Below, piece by piece: positions 44,658 to 54,069 of a DNA stretch of 64,000 nucleotides. How positions within the stretch are numbered: position 1 is the stretch's first letter; each line of letters starts with the position of its first letter. A program made the translations under genes and the position numbers. The notes beneath the pieces were generated by a model. It searched no databases. It had not been told where the DNA came from and worked only from the letters and a program-made list of their open reading frames with translations. The DNA comes from Cyclobacteriaceae bacterium (GTDB lineage Bacteria > Bacteroidota > Bacteroidia > Cytophagales > Cyclobacteriaceae): contig JAHBUC010000009.1 of the NCBI GenBank assembly GCA_019638275.1, positions 62,001 to 126,000 on the forward strand, given 5' to 3'.

Positions 44658-45113
44658 TTAAGCGTTGGCGGCCTTGGCAATAGCTTCAACAATATCCGGA
44701 TACGTGCAGCACCGACACACATTGCCGTGCATGGCATCCTTTATTTCCTCTTTTGACGGTGACGAATTTCGCTCCAGCAAAGCCACTGCCGACATCACCA
44801 TGCCCGATGCGCAATAGGCACACTGAAAAGGGTCAGCTTCCAGAAGCACTTCCTGCACGCGATGGAGCTTTCCGTTTTGTTCAAGGCCTTCTATCGTCAT
44901 GATTTCCTTATTCTGCGCGCTACCCACAGGCGTGATGCACGAACGTGCCGGCACACCGCCAATCAAGACTGTACATGCACCACAAACCCCTTCACCGCAG
45001 CCGTACTTGCTGCCGGTTAAACCCAAATGCTCCCGAAGCGCAACCAGCAAACTGGTGCTGCCGCTTACTTCAATCGAATAATTTTTTCCATTTACCCGGA
45101 TATTCATAGCCAC
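44658..45113 (-). CDS. Molybdenum hydroxylase 2Fe-2S subunit (IorA type)
   Basis: A 151-residue protein with two iron-sulfur domains. The plant-ferredoxin type cluster is bound by Cys39, Cys44, Cys47 and Cys59 (CGEGVCGACTVL). The helical domain cluster is bound by Cys98, Cys101, Cys133 and Cys135 (CAYC, CRC). It has no signal of its own and would be carried to the periplasm with the Tat-targeted large subunit. It is the first gene of the operon with the large subunit (10-base gap) and the DinB-like gene, and divergent from the amine oxidase gene across 143 bases. Confidence 0.92.
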   Translation of the reverse strand: MAMNIRVNGKNYSIEVSGSTSLLVALREHLGLTGSKYGCGEGVCGACTVLIGGVPARSCITPVGSAQNKEIMTIEGLEQNGKLHRVQEVLLEADPFQCAYCASGMVMSAVALLERNSSPSKEEIKDAMHGNVCRCCTYPDIVEAIAKAANA

Positions 45114-45256
45114 AGATTTTGGTTATCCTGACGAAGTTTAAATTACCTAAATCGGAGAGTAATTGCAACCTCATAAGGTTCGGCACTCATAAAACATATC
45201 TCACCGGTTTTAAATAAAAGATTGATATTGGGCTGTATATTGATGACGTATTCAAT

Positions 45257-46615
45257 ATGGCACAGATTTTTGATTGCATAGTAATAGGTGGTGGCTTTTC
45301 CGGACTGGCCGCTGGGCAGATTCTTCATAACGAACAGAAATCATTCCTGCTTCTGGAAGCGCGTGATCGGCTGGGCGGAAGAACACATACACGCCACTTT
45401 GACGATGGAAAATACGTTGACATTGGCGGTCAGTGGATCGGCCCCACGCAAGATCGCATGTATAGACTTGCCACCGAGCATGGCATTGAGTGGTATGAAA
45501 CCTATAATGAAGGTAACAATATTCTTGACCTGAATCAGGTTATCAAAACCTACACCGGGCTAATCCCGAAAATGGATATCGCCTCCCTGATCAACATTGA
45601 CTTTGTATTAAAAAAACTTGATCGATTAGCAAAGAAAATTGAGTTGAGCAATCCCTGGTCAAATCCAAATGCCTCAACATGGGATAGCATGAGCCTGGAA
45701 GCGTTTGCGAAGAAGCATTGCTATACCAAAAATTGTTATAAAGTTGTCCGTGCCGGACTTGAAACCGTTTATGCCTGTGAACTGAATGAAGTGTCACTTC
45801 TTCATGCGTTGTTTTATATCCGTTCTGGCACAAACCTGAATGTATTGCTTAGCATTAAAGATGGCGCACAACAACACCGCATCAAAGGAGGTATGCAACC
45901 CTTTGCTGAAAAGCTTGCTGAAAAATTTCAGCACTCCATTCGGCTAAATAGTCCGGTTAAACGAATTGACCAATCAAAGGCTGTTGTCTCTGTATCAGGC
46001 GATGGTTTTGTATACCATGCCAAGCATGTGATCGTAGCCGTTCCCCCCGTGTTGATTCGGGAAATTGAATTCAGTCCCTCACTCCCACTCAAAAAGCAAC
46101 AATTACTACAAAAACTTTCTATGGGCATTGTAGGAAAAGTGTTTGGCGTGTATGAAAAACCGTTCTGGAGAAGCAATGGCTTCAGCGGACAAGTAGTGGC
46201 GGATGAAAACGCGCCTTTCCAAACGTTGTTTGATTCCTCTCCGGCTGATAGTTCCTATGGGGTATTGTTGGCCTTTTGCATTGCCAATCGTGCACGCGAA
46301 TTCTTTTCGCAGAATGAACAGACCAGAAAGAAAATTACACTTGAATACTTTGAACGCTATTTCGGAAAAGAAGCAGCACAACCAATTTACTATACCGATC
46401 ATTGCTGGGCTGATGAAGCCTGGAGCAAAGGATGTTATGCGGGGCTTTACCCTACCGGGGCATGGACAAATTTTCAAAACGAGTTGGCAAGGCCTACCGG
46501 TTCCATTTTTTGGGCAGGCACAGAAACATCGGATGTATGGTATGGCTATATTGAGGGAGCCGTTCGGGCAGGCGAACGGGCGGCACATGAAGTTTTAAAC
46601 AGTCTGAACCCTTGA
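45257..46615 (+). CDS. Flavin monoamine oxidase family protein
   Basis: A 452-residue FAD enzyme. The dinucleotide fold is IVIGGGFSGLAAG near the N-terminus, followed by LLEARDRLGGRTHTRHFDDG, where the RxGGR motif is typical of the amine oxidase family. GGQWIGPTQDR and the C-terminal FAD segment WAGTETSDVWYGYIEGAVRAGERAA complete the signature. It oxidises an amine with O2 to aldehyde, ammonia and peroxide. No signal peptide is seen, so it is cytosolic. Its stop overlaps the start of the nitrilase-fold gene (TTGA), indicating translational coupling. Confidence 0.92.
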   Translation: MAQIFDCIVIGGGFSGLAAGQILHNEQKSFLLLEARDRLGGRTHTRHFDDGKYVDIGGQWIGPTQDRMYRLATEHGIEWYETYNEGNNILDLNQVIKTYTGLIPKMDIASLINIDFVLKKLDRLAKKIELSNPWSNPNASTWDSMSLEAFAKKHCYTKNCYKVVRAGLETVYACELNEVSLLHALFYIRSGTNLNVLLSIKDGAQQHRIKGGMQPFAEKLAEKFQHSIRLNSPVKRIDQSKAVVSVSGDGFVYHAKHVIVAVPPVLIREIEFSPSLPLKKQQLLQKLSMGIVGKVFGVYEKPFWRSNGFSGQVVADENAPFQTLFDSSPADSSYGVLLAFCIANRAREFFSQNEQTRKKITLEYFERYFGKEAAQPIYYTDHCWADEAWSKGCYAGLYPTGAWTNFQNELARPTGSIFWAGTETSDVWYGYIEGAVRAGERAAHEVLNSLNP

Positions 46616-47742
46616 AAAAATTTTTTATATTCATATTAATCGTTGTTGGCCTCTGGACGATCTGGTCATCTGTTGGTCGCACAACCGAATGGAAAGAGCC
46701 CGATGGTAACATCGGGGTGGTTGAATCAATAGCTAACGATTCGGTCTGCTCAAAGAATATTGTAGGCATACAACCTTACATGGTTCCGGAGGATTACCTG
46801 AGTGAAGGACATTTCTACGAAAAAATAAAACTATACTTTGATCAAGCTCAACGGGCCGGATTTTTCAAAGAAAACACGGTTGTGCTCTTACCGGAATACC
46901 TGGGTACCTGGCTCGTGATCAGTGGCGAGAAAACCAGTGTGGCCGAGACAGCGCATCTCAACAAAGCCATGACACTCATGGTATTGAGCAATATTCCAAA
47001 ATTCATTCGCTCCTACTTCAACAATAATAAAGAACCGGACATTTTTGCTGCTTCACTTTTTCGGATGAAGGCCATGGAGATGGCACAGATTTACAGTGAA
47101 GTTTTTAAAGAGTTGGCTTCTACTTATCAGGTCACCGTTAACGGGGGCTCAATCGTTTTACCCGATCCAACCATAAACAAAAACAACATTGATGTTAATG
47201 TTAGCGGCCCACTTTATAACGCCAGTTTCATTTTCTATCCGGATGGGTCAATTGACAAGCAGCCTGTTAAAAAATCATTTCCAATTTCAAGTGAGCAACC
47301 CTTTGTGCAAGCGTGCCCGATAACTGAATTGCCCATATACGATTTAAGCATTGGTAAAACAGCAGTACTGGTCTGCGCTGATTCATGGTATCCGCAAGCC
47401 TATGAAGAAATAAGAAAGTCGGGTGCTGAAGTTATACTGGTGAATTCCTATGCAGCCGGAGATAACGCCATGGATGCACCATGGAAAGGGTATGACGGCA
47501 GTTTGATGCCAAACGATGTAGATAAAAACGACATCGGCACCATTAAGGAAGTTGACGCCTGGAAAAAATATGCGCTTCCTGGTCGGATACAATCAACTCA
47601 GGCTAAAGTGGGTGTTAATGTTTTTCTTCGTGGAAAACTTTGGGACTTGGGGAGTGACGGTCAGCCGTTCTTTAGCGTTAATGGCGAATTGATAAATACA
47701 TCAACTTCAGCAGGCGGGGGTATATGGAATATGTGCTTTTAA
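46612..47742 (+). CDS. Carbon-nitrogen hydrolase (nitrilase superfamily), membrane anchored
   Basis: A 376-residue protein starting at TTG 46612, overlapping the amine oxidase stop by 4 bases. An N-terminal hydrophobic segment (residues 3-18) anchors or exports it. The nitrilase Glu-Lys-Cys triad is visible: Glu95 in VVLLPEYLG, a Lys near residue 220 (DKQPVKKSFPI) and Cys255 in TAVLVCADSWYP. Family members hydrolyse amides or nitriles, or transfer acyl groups. At 376 residues with a membrane segment it is longer than typical cytosolic amidases. It starts within the amine oxidase gene and ends 9 bases before the C69 gene, so the three form one operon. Confidence 0.85.
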   Translation: MKKFFIFILIVVGLWTIWSSVGRTTEWKEPDGNIGVVESIANDSVCSKNIVGIQPYMVPEDYLSEGHFYEKIKLYFDQAQRAGFFKENTVVLLPEYLGTWLVISGEKTSVAETAHLNKAMTLMVLSNIPKFIRSYFNNNKEPDIFAASLFRMKAMEMAQIYSEVFKELASTYQVTVNGGSIVLPDPTINKNNIDVNVSGPLYNASFIFYPDGSIDKQPVKKSFPISSEQPFVQACPITELPIYDLSIGKTAVLVCADSWYPQAYEEIRKSGAEVILVNSYAAGDNAMDAPWKGYDGSLMPNDVDKNDIGTIKEVDAWKKYALPGRIQSTQAKVGVNVFLRGKLWDLGSDGQPFFSVNGELINTSTSAGGGIWNMCF

Positions 47743-47751
47743 CTCAACATC

Positions 47752-49002
47752 ATGTGTGACACCTTCATTGCCCTTCCTTCCGCTACCCGTGATAGCACCT
47801 TGCTATTCTCTAAAAACTCCGACCGGGAACCGGATGAAGCACAGGCCATCGTGCACGTGCCGCATCAGATTCATGCAGAGGCAAATGTTCGGTGTACCTA
47901 CATCAGCATTCCGCAGGTAGCGGAAACATACGAGTGCATCATATCTAAACCCTTTCAGATGCGGGGCGCTGAAATGGGTGTGAACGAACATGGTGTTGTA
48001 ATCGGCAATGAGGCTGTATTCACAAAAGTGAAATTTGAAAAGCACAATAACGGCCTCACCGGTATGGACATGTTGCGCCTCGCCCTGGAGCGCTGCACAT
48101 CATCGCGCGAAGCTATTGCCTGCATTACCGGGCTGCTTACGTTGTACGGACAAAATGCATGCGGAGGATACAAGAATAAAAAATTTTACTACCACAACAG
48201 CTTTCTCATCGCAGATCCGAATGAGGCCTGGGTACTGGAAACGGCTGGCAAGGAATGGGCAATTGAAAAAGTAAAAGACATTCGAAGCATTTCAAACACA
48301 CTGAGTATTTCAACGCAAGCAGAGCAACTTAGTTCCTCAGCCATGGACTATGCACACAGTCGGGGTTGGTGGAAAGAAAATACTGCCTTTAATTTTCAAA
48401 AAGCCTACTCCGATTGGCTTTATACTACGTTGGGTCGGGCTTCAGGGCGGCAAGCCTGCACTACTGAATTGAGTCTTAGGCATGCAGGAAAGCTTGATGT
48501 AAATGATTGCATCAACATTTTAAAAACCCACAATCTTCCCGAAGACAAATTTAAGCCATCAAAAGCCAACACCGGCTCAGTATGTATGCACGCTACAAGC
48601 TTATTAAACCCGAGTTCTACAACCGGAAGCATGGTAGCCAAAATCAGGAAGAGTGGCCCGCACACCATTTGGCTGACAGGCACCCCTCACCCCTGCTTGT
48701 CCGTGTACATTCCGTTTTTTTTCGGCACAAACGTACTGAGCGAACTTGCGGTACCGGGTGCACAACCGGATGATTCCTTGTGGTGGAAAGCAGAACTTGT
48801 ACATCGTTGGATCAGCAAAGATTATCGAAAGAGGAAAGCACTCCTTGAAACTAAAAGACAAGTGCTTCAACACCTGTTCTTGGAAAAAGAAGCTGCGCTC
48901 ATACGAAACAGCAGTTCAATATCAGAATTAGAACAGTTTAGCAAAGATTGTTTACAGGAAGTGTTGTGTGCATATTCTGATTGGATGAAGCTGATAAATT
49001 GA
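47752..49002 (+). CDS. C69-type Ntn hydrolase (dipeptidase/acyltransferase family)
   Basis: A 416-residue protein that begins Met-Cys-Asp-Thr: removal of Met exposes Cys2 as the N-terminal nucleophile, the mark of peptidase family C69 and related acyltransferases. Conserved early segments FSKNSDREPDEAQ and GAEMGVNEHGVVIGNEAVFTK support this. The family cleaves dipeptides or amide bonds, and substrate preference is unknown. No signal peptide. It sits 9 bases after the nitrilase gene, in the same operon, and 39 bases before the TPR-CHAT gene. Confidence 0.88.
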   Translation: MCDTFIALPSATRDSTLLFSKNSDREPDEAQAIVHVPHQIHAEANVRCTYISIPQVAETYECIISKPFQMRGAEMGVNEHGVVIGNEAVFTKVKFEKHNNGLTGMDMLRLALERCTSSREAIACITGLLTLYGQNACGGYKNKKFYYHNSFLIADPNEAWVLETAGKEWAIEKVKDIRSISNTLSISTQAEQLSSSAMDYAHSRGWWKENTAFNFQKAYSDWLYTTLGRASGRQACTTELSLRHAGKLDVNDCINILKTHNLPEDKFKPSKANTGSVCMHATSLLNPSSTTGSMVAKIRKSGPHTIWLTGTPHPCLSVYIPFFFGTNVLSELAVPGAQPDDSLWWKAELVHRWISKDYRKRKALLETKRQVLQHLFLEKEAALIRNSSSISELEQFSKDCLQEVLCAYSDWMKLIN

Positions 49003-49041
49003 GCGTAAAAATTATCTTTACAGATACGCTTGTCAGAAATA

Positions 49042-51657
49042 ATGCGCTGCCTATTCCTTACGCTACTCTCAATTACTTCTACCCTTGCTTCTGCGCAAAC
49101 CTGGGATTCATTAAACACCCAAGGGCTAAAGTTCTACCTGGAAGGCAACTATGATCAGGCACAAACGATCATGACAAAGGCGCTGGCTCGCGCTGAAGCC
49201 GACTCAGGAAAAATAAGCACAGCCTACACCAGTAGCCTTACCACACTGGCTCAAATCAATAAAGCGACCGGAAATTATATAAAGGCTGCTGTGCAGTTTC
49301 ATACAGTAGTTGTTATTACTGATAAGCAATACACGCAAGCGCATATCGACAGAATTGATGCCCGTAGCCAATTGGCTAACCTATTCCTTGAATCTGGACA
49401 ATACGACAGTTGTGAGTTTTACCTGAAACAATGTTTGAACTTATTTGAAAATGCCCTGGCTCATAATCGTAATCACTATCAAGAAAACCTATACACGTTT
49501 GCTTTGGTTTTTGCGAATACACAGAATTCAATGGCTTCCCTTCACCGAAGAACGGGACAATTACAAAAAGCCATTCAAGAACTGGAAGAGACCGTATCCT
49601 TCTTAAAGGAGACATTGGACACATTGGCTGTTGAAACGAATGAATACAAAACACTCTTGAGTAATCTGGTTAGTTATTATCTCGAAGAAGGAAGTGCTGA
49701 CAAGGCAACTCAACTGAATAGAGAATATCTATCATTGATTACCGATAGAAGATCACTCTCATACCTGTATGCACTTCAAAACCAAGGAAACATCTATCGC
49801 AGATTGGAGCAAAATGATTCAGCAATACATGTGTGGAGCGCTGCGCTTTCCATTATTGATGGCGGTCTGTATATAGGGAGCCAACTGCACATTTCCATTC
49901 TTGTAAATTTGGGCGAAGTACGTGGTTATAAAGAGAATTACGAAAAAGCCATTTTCCATTTAGTGAAAGCCCGTGAATTACTGGAAAAGCCTGGTAGTGT
50001 CAATCCCAGAATCTACCAAACCACATTATTAAACCTTGCGCTTACATATTTCTATAACCTTAATTATAAGGAAGCTGATGCCGTGTTTGCTACACTGACT
50101 GATCATCTCTTAAATGAAGTTCAACATAATTTCACCTACCTGAGCGAAAATGAAAAAATAGCGTTTTACCGAAACCAGCAAGATATTCTCAAAGAGTATA
50201 TATATTTTGCTTTACATGTATCGGGTATTATTCCTACGGAGGGCTCCTATCAAAATCCGGATATCACGGAAAATCTGTATAACCTTCAGATTTTAACGAA
50301 GGGCATTATTTTAAATTCAAGTCACAAGATGAAGACCGCCATACTAAGCGGTGGGAACCAACGATTGAAAGACGACTACCTTCGGTGGGAATATTTAAAA
50401 AATGAATTAGCCCTTTTAATTCGCAGTGAAAACCCACCTGCCAATCAAATCGGTCAGCTTACCGCTATTGTAGACGACCTTGAAATGAAACTGAGCCGTG
50501 AATCGGCTGCCTTTAAAAAGGGTTTTCTTGTTGATCCTATTTCCTGGAAAGACATCCAGAAAAAATTAAAACCCGGTGAGGCTGCGGTGGAGATGGTGCG
50601 CATGTTAGATGGATTAATTTATGGCGCCTTAATTATTACGCACGAAACAAAAGAAAGACCATTACTGGCCATTGTAAAAAGTACCGAAACCCGAAGACTG
50701 GAAAAGGAGTATGTGCGGCAGTACATCAATGGCATCAATTACAGGCATACAGACACACTCTCCTACTCAGTGTACTGGAAACCCATAGCAGATGCTATAA
50801 ATAAATCATTGCGAAAAAATCAAAAATTAAATCGTGTTTATTTTTCTCCGGATGGCGTTTACAACCAAATCAATTTGAACACCTTGTTCGATCCGCAATC
50901 CGGAAAGCACCTGATCGATCAGGTAGAAATTCATCAACTCACCAATACGAAGGAATTATTGAAACCATCAACAAAAGAAAGCAATTCATTCAAACATGCC
51001 GTGCTATTTGGAAATCCAGCTTTTACATTATCGAATAATACAAATCAGGAACTATTCACCGAATTATCCGGAACTGAAAAAGAAGTAAATGCCATTCATG
51101 ATCTCCTGAAATCAAACAAATGGTCAGTGGAACTTTATAAAGGAAATACAGCAAATGAATCCCAGCTAAAAGCCATATCAAAAACTTCTATTCTTCATTT
51201 GGCAACGCATGGCTTTTTTACCGATTCTGAAAATACATCTAATTCACTGGTGTGGATGTTGATTAACTCGGGTATCGCACTAGCCGGTGCCAATCAGCCC
51301 AAACTACTCGACTACGAAGATGGTATACTCACCGCGTACGAAGCTGTTAACCTGAATCTGGATCAAACCCAACTTGTTGTGCTGTCGGCATGCGAAACCG
51401 GTTTGGGAGAGTTTTATCCCGGTGAAGGGGTGTATGGCTTGCGGCTTGCCCTAAATGCTGCAGGCGCTTCCAATATTATGATGAGCCTTTGGAAAGTGGA
51501 CGATATGGCCACACAGGAGCTAATGGTTTCTTTCTATCAGGAGTGGTTACGAAAACCAGGGAATATGCGGCAGGCTTTTCGCATAGCCCAACAGCAGTTA
51601 CGTAAAAAATACACGGATCCATTTTATTGGGGCGCATTTGTTTTGTCAGGTAACTGA
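49042..51657 (+). CDS. TPR-CHAT protein, secreted caspase-like protease
   Basis: An 871-residue protein. ATG 49042 gives a signal peptide ending LASAQ; a TTG four codons earlier is less likely. Residues about 20-400 are TPR repeats. The C-terminal 280 residues form a CHAT domain with the caspase-like dyad His723 (HLATHGFF) and Cys784 (VLSACETGLGEF), and the family ending DPFYWGAFVLSGN. CHAT proteins are clan CD proteases, some activated by binding partners through TPRs. Here the signal peptide places the protease outside the cytosol. It follows the C69 gene by 39 bases and may belong to that operon. It is convergent with the CHASE3 kinase at 5 bases. Confidence 0.9.
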   Translation: MRCLFLTLLSITSTLASAQTWDSLNTQGLKFYLEGNYDQAQTIMTKALARAEADSGKISTAYTSSLTTLAQINKATGNYIKAAVQFHTVVVITDKQYTQAHIDRIDARSQLANLFLESGQYDSCEFYLKQCLNLFENALAHNRNHYQENLYTFALVFANTQNSMASLHRRTGQLQKAIQELEETVSFLKETLDTLAVETNEYKTLLSNLVSYYLEEGSADKATQLNREYLSLITDRRSLSYLYALQNQGNIYRRLEQNDSAIHVWSAALSIIDGGLYIGSQLHISILVNLGEVRGYKENYEKAIFHLVKARELLEKPGSVNPRIYQTTLLNLALTYFYNLNYKEADAVFATLTDHLLNEVQHNFTYLSENEKIAFYRNQQDILKEYIYFALHVSGIIPTEGSYQNPDITENLYNLQILTKGIILNSSHKMKTAILSGGNQRLKDDYLRWEYLKNELALLIRSENPPANQIGQLTAIVDDLEMKLSRESAAFKKGFLVDPISWKDIQKKLKPGEAAVEMVRMLDGLIYGALIITHETKERPLLAIVKSTETRRLEKEYVRQYINGINYRHTDTLSYSVYWKPIADAINKSLRKNQKLNRVYFSPDGVYNQINLNTLFDPQSGKHLIDQVEIHQLTNTKELLKPSTKESNSFKHAVLFGNPAFTLSNNTNQELFTELSGTEKEVNAIHDLLKSNKWSVELYKGNTANESQLKAISKTSILHLATHGFFTDSENTSNSLVWMLINSGIALAGANQPKLLDYEDGILTAYEAVNLNLDQTQLVVLSACETGLGEFYPGEGVYGLRLALNAAGASNIMMSLWKVDDMATQELMVSFYQEWLRKPGNMRQAFRIAQQQLRKKYTDPFYWGAFVLSGN

Positions 51658-51662
51658 AAAAT

Positions 51663-53342
51663 TCAATTCGCCCTTTTGAAGTGAATATAAAAGGTTGTTC
51701 CCTCTCCTACCTGACTATTAACATCCAGCCTTCCACCTAAAGCCTGTAGCTGGGTTTTCACCAAATATAGTCCCAGTCCTTTGCCTTCCACATGCGTGTG
51801 AAAACGTTTATAAAGTTTAAACAAATCCTGCTCAAATCGATTTAGGTCAATGCCCAAACCATTATCGGAAATACTAAGACTTACCTGATCTTTACTTTCA
51901 GTGGCCGAAATTTTGATAACCAATTTTCTGGCCGGGTCCCGATACTTCAGGGCATTACTCAACAAATTATACAGGATACTCTCCATGTAAGGGCCCAGAA
52001 ATGGAACGGATGAAACGGAGTTTAGATTAACCTCTACATTACCTCCTATACTCTCAAGCTCTGGCTTAATCGAATCCAACACACGGTTCATGTACTCAGC
52101 GATACTTATCGGGGCAAGTGTTTGCGTATTGAGGTTATCAATTTCAAGTATCAGGTTTATATCTTTAATGATCTGATCAAGATCGTGCACGGAAGTATTA
52201 ATCAATCCCAGAATTTTCGCCTGATCGTCTTTACTCTTCAACAGCAAAGAGGCAAGGCCAAGTAACCGCGCAACAGGTGCTCTTAAATTATGCGAAACAA
52301 TATACGAGAACTGTTTCAGACGATTGTTGTGCTCTATTAACTCAGTGTTTGCATGACGAAGATCAACTGTCTGCCGTTCAACTTCTGCATAAAGTTGTTT
52401 ATTTGAATGCTCAATAATCTCTTTCTGCTTCTGGATAATACTGCTTGCACGGTTCAGGTCTGCATTTTTAAGCAACAGCTCGTTGTGTTTAGTTTCAATT
52501 TCCCTGCGTTGTAATTCAAGCTGCTCATTGTGCAGGGTTATTTCCTCGTTTTGCGCCTGAATCTCCTCATTCTGTGCTTGAATTTCTTTTGTTCGTTCAT
52601 ATACCATCTTCTCAAGCTCCACATTTTGCACAGCAAGCAATTTTCTACGATCGGTTTCCGACTTGCGTAACCGTTCAGAAACATTGAAAATCTCATTTGC
52701 CTGATACGCCCCAAAGAATAACAGCGGCACGGCCAACAGAAAAATTGCTACCTGAATCAAGTACGAATAACGAAGCGCCTGGTGGTAATCCCTGTCGGCA
52801 TTATCAATTACCGCATCCTCAAACGTGTTTACTGATGAAGCGAAAACCAAATACCGTTCGTATAGCGGATAGCCCGGATCTTCCGCAAGTCGCTTAACAA
52901 ATTCATCAACCCTGTCTGAATCAATCAACACAAACATGCTATCCACAAAGGAAAAATAATCACCCACAGCATTTTTAAAATCGATATACGACTGCATTTC
53001 TGGAAATGATTGAGCAGAAAGCGACTGGTCTAAAAGTTGAAATGTTTCCGTGATCTCAAGTTTGGCCGTATCGGATGCATTCCGGATCTGAGGATTCTCT
53101 TTTACCAATGCATAACCACGCAAGCCAATATCAGCCAGGTGAAGGTAACGGATAATGTTGTTGGTACTTACGGCAATCTCACGGGCTTCGTCATGCATTT
53201 CCCGGCTTAACTGAATACTTTGACTATTTCTGTAGGAAAGGTATATACTCGCCATGAGCAACAGCGTAGTGATACCGGCCACCGGATAGAGATTTCTGAA
53301 CCTGAATGTAGAGCCAACTGATCTCATGAAATGCAATAACAA
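51663..53342 (-). CDS. CHASE3-like histidine kinase with long coiled coil
   Basis: A 559-residue membrane kinase. Two helices (about 18-36 and 192-212) flank a helical periplasmic domain of CHASE3 type (about 40-190, with IRYLHLADIGLRGYAL). A coiled coil follows (about 228-345) with an internal repeat of EIQAQNEE. HisKA carries His351 in YIVSHNLRAPVARLLGLASLL and the HATPase has LLSNALKY and DNGLGI. The ATP lid G2 box (EGKGLGLYL) is intact. The gene is monocistronic, convergent with the CHAT gene, with no receiver beside it. Start may be ATG 53342 or the one five codons later. Confidence 0.9.
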   Translation of the reverse strand: MLLHFMRSVGSTFRFRNLYPVAGITTLLLMASIYLSYRNSQSIQLSREMHDEAREIAVSTNNIIRYLHLADIGLRGYALVKENPQIRNASDTAKLEITETFQLLDQSLSAQSFPEMQSYIDFKNAVGDYFSFVDSMFVLIDSDRVDEFVKRLAEDPGYPLYERYLVFASSVNTFEDAVIDNADRDYHQALRYSYLIQVAIFLLAVPLLFFGAYQANEIFNVSERLRKSETDRRKLLAVQNVELEKMVYERTKEIQAQNEEIQAQNEEITLHNEQLELQRREIETKHNELLLKNADLNRASSIIQKQKEIIEHSNKQLYAEVERQTVDLRHANTELIEHNNRLKQFSYIVSHNLRAPVARLLGLASLLLKSKDDQAKILGLINTSVHDLDQIIKDINLILEIDNLNTQTLAPISIAEYMNRVLDSIKPELESIGGNVEVNLNSVSSVPFLGPYMESILYNLLSNALKYRDPARKLVIKISATESKDQVSLSISDNGLGIDLNRFEQDLFKLYKRFHTHVEGKGLGLYLVKTQLQALGGRLDVNSQVGEGTTFYIHFKRAN

Positions 53343-53438
53343 CAGGCGGTTGAAATGGTTAACGAAACCTGTTCATTAGACCCTAAAATAGAACAAGATT
53401 TGCGAGATGCAAAAACGCATTTAGATCACTGTACCATG

Positions 53439-54032
53439 TTATCGGTCGGTAGCGAACCGTAAGGAAAAATCCAGATCAACCCACTCACTCACCTTTACCA
53501 TGCCCATCATCCGTACGGGAGGTGTTAGCCCGTAATCGCTGAGGGATATTTTTTGTTTGCCGTAAATCAGCAAGCTTTCAGGGTTTTCAACTTTACACCG
53601 TACAACATACTTCTTCGTAACCTGGTTAATGGTAACATTGATCTCCGCTTTGCCTTCACGCCAGGCAGCATTTGGCAACCATTGAGGTATTAACGCTGCC
53701 AGCTCCACCTGAATAAACGGATTATCCTCTTCCTCCAACATCTTCCGGAAATCCTTATTCATAATGCCATTGCCGGAATCAAATGCCCGTACTTTCAAGT
53801 CTATAATTCCACCGGTAAGACGAAGCGTGCCCTCAATTCGTTTAACACGAACAGGCTTATCAAGTGTAATGCTTTCAGTATACTGAAACTTGAAGTTATT
53901 GACGTTGGTGGAACCATATACCGCTACATCACTGGAAGGGTGTATAAAAATCTGATACTCCTGAGCATGCAATGCACTTCCTGCTCCGGTGAGCAACATC
54001 CAAATAAAAGCTGGTAAGTAAACGTTGGGCAT
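53439..54032 (-). CDS. YceI-like secreted protein
   Basis: A 197-residue protein. The longest frame starts at 54158 and would overlap the neighbouring YceI gene, so I use ATG 54032, which gives a signal peptide ending SALHAQ. The mature part has the strand-rich YceI/lipocalin-like pattern (FNFKFQYTES-like strand after N, later NPFIQVEL, and a final MMGMVKVSEWVDLDFSLRF), more divergent than its neighbour. YceI proteins bind isoprenoid-type lipids in the periplasm. It lies 37 bases downstream of the second YceI gene on the same strand, so this is a tandem pair. Confidence 0.75.
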   Translation of the reverse strand: MPNVYLPAFIWMLLTGAGSALHAQEYQIFIHPSSDVAVYGSTNVNNFKFQYTESITLDKPVRVKRIEGTLRLTGGIIDLKVRAFDSGNGIMNKDFRKMLEEEDNPFIQVELAALIPQWLPNAAWREGKAEINVTINQVTKKYVVRCKVENPESLLIYGKQKISLSDYGLTPPVRMMGMVKVSEWVDLDFSLRFATDR

Positions 54033-54069
54033 GTGCAATTCAACTTCGCTAAGATGGCGAAATGATCGC

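Noticed and set aside
42518..44737. Longer start of the molybdenum hydroxylase large subunit
   Set aside because: The extra 30 residues overlap the 2Fe-2S subunit gene and lack any signal; ATG 44647 gives the usual N-terminus and Tat motif spacing.
46106..46588. 160-codon antisense frame inside the amine oxidase gene
   Set aside because: It overlaps conserved FAD-binding sequence on the other strand and shows no motif of its own.
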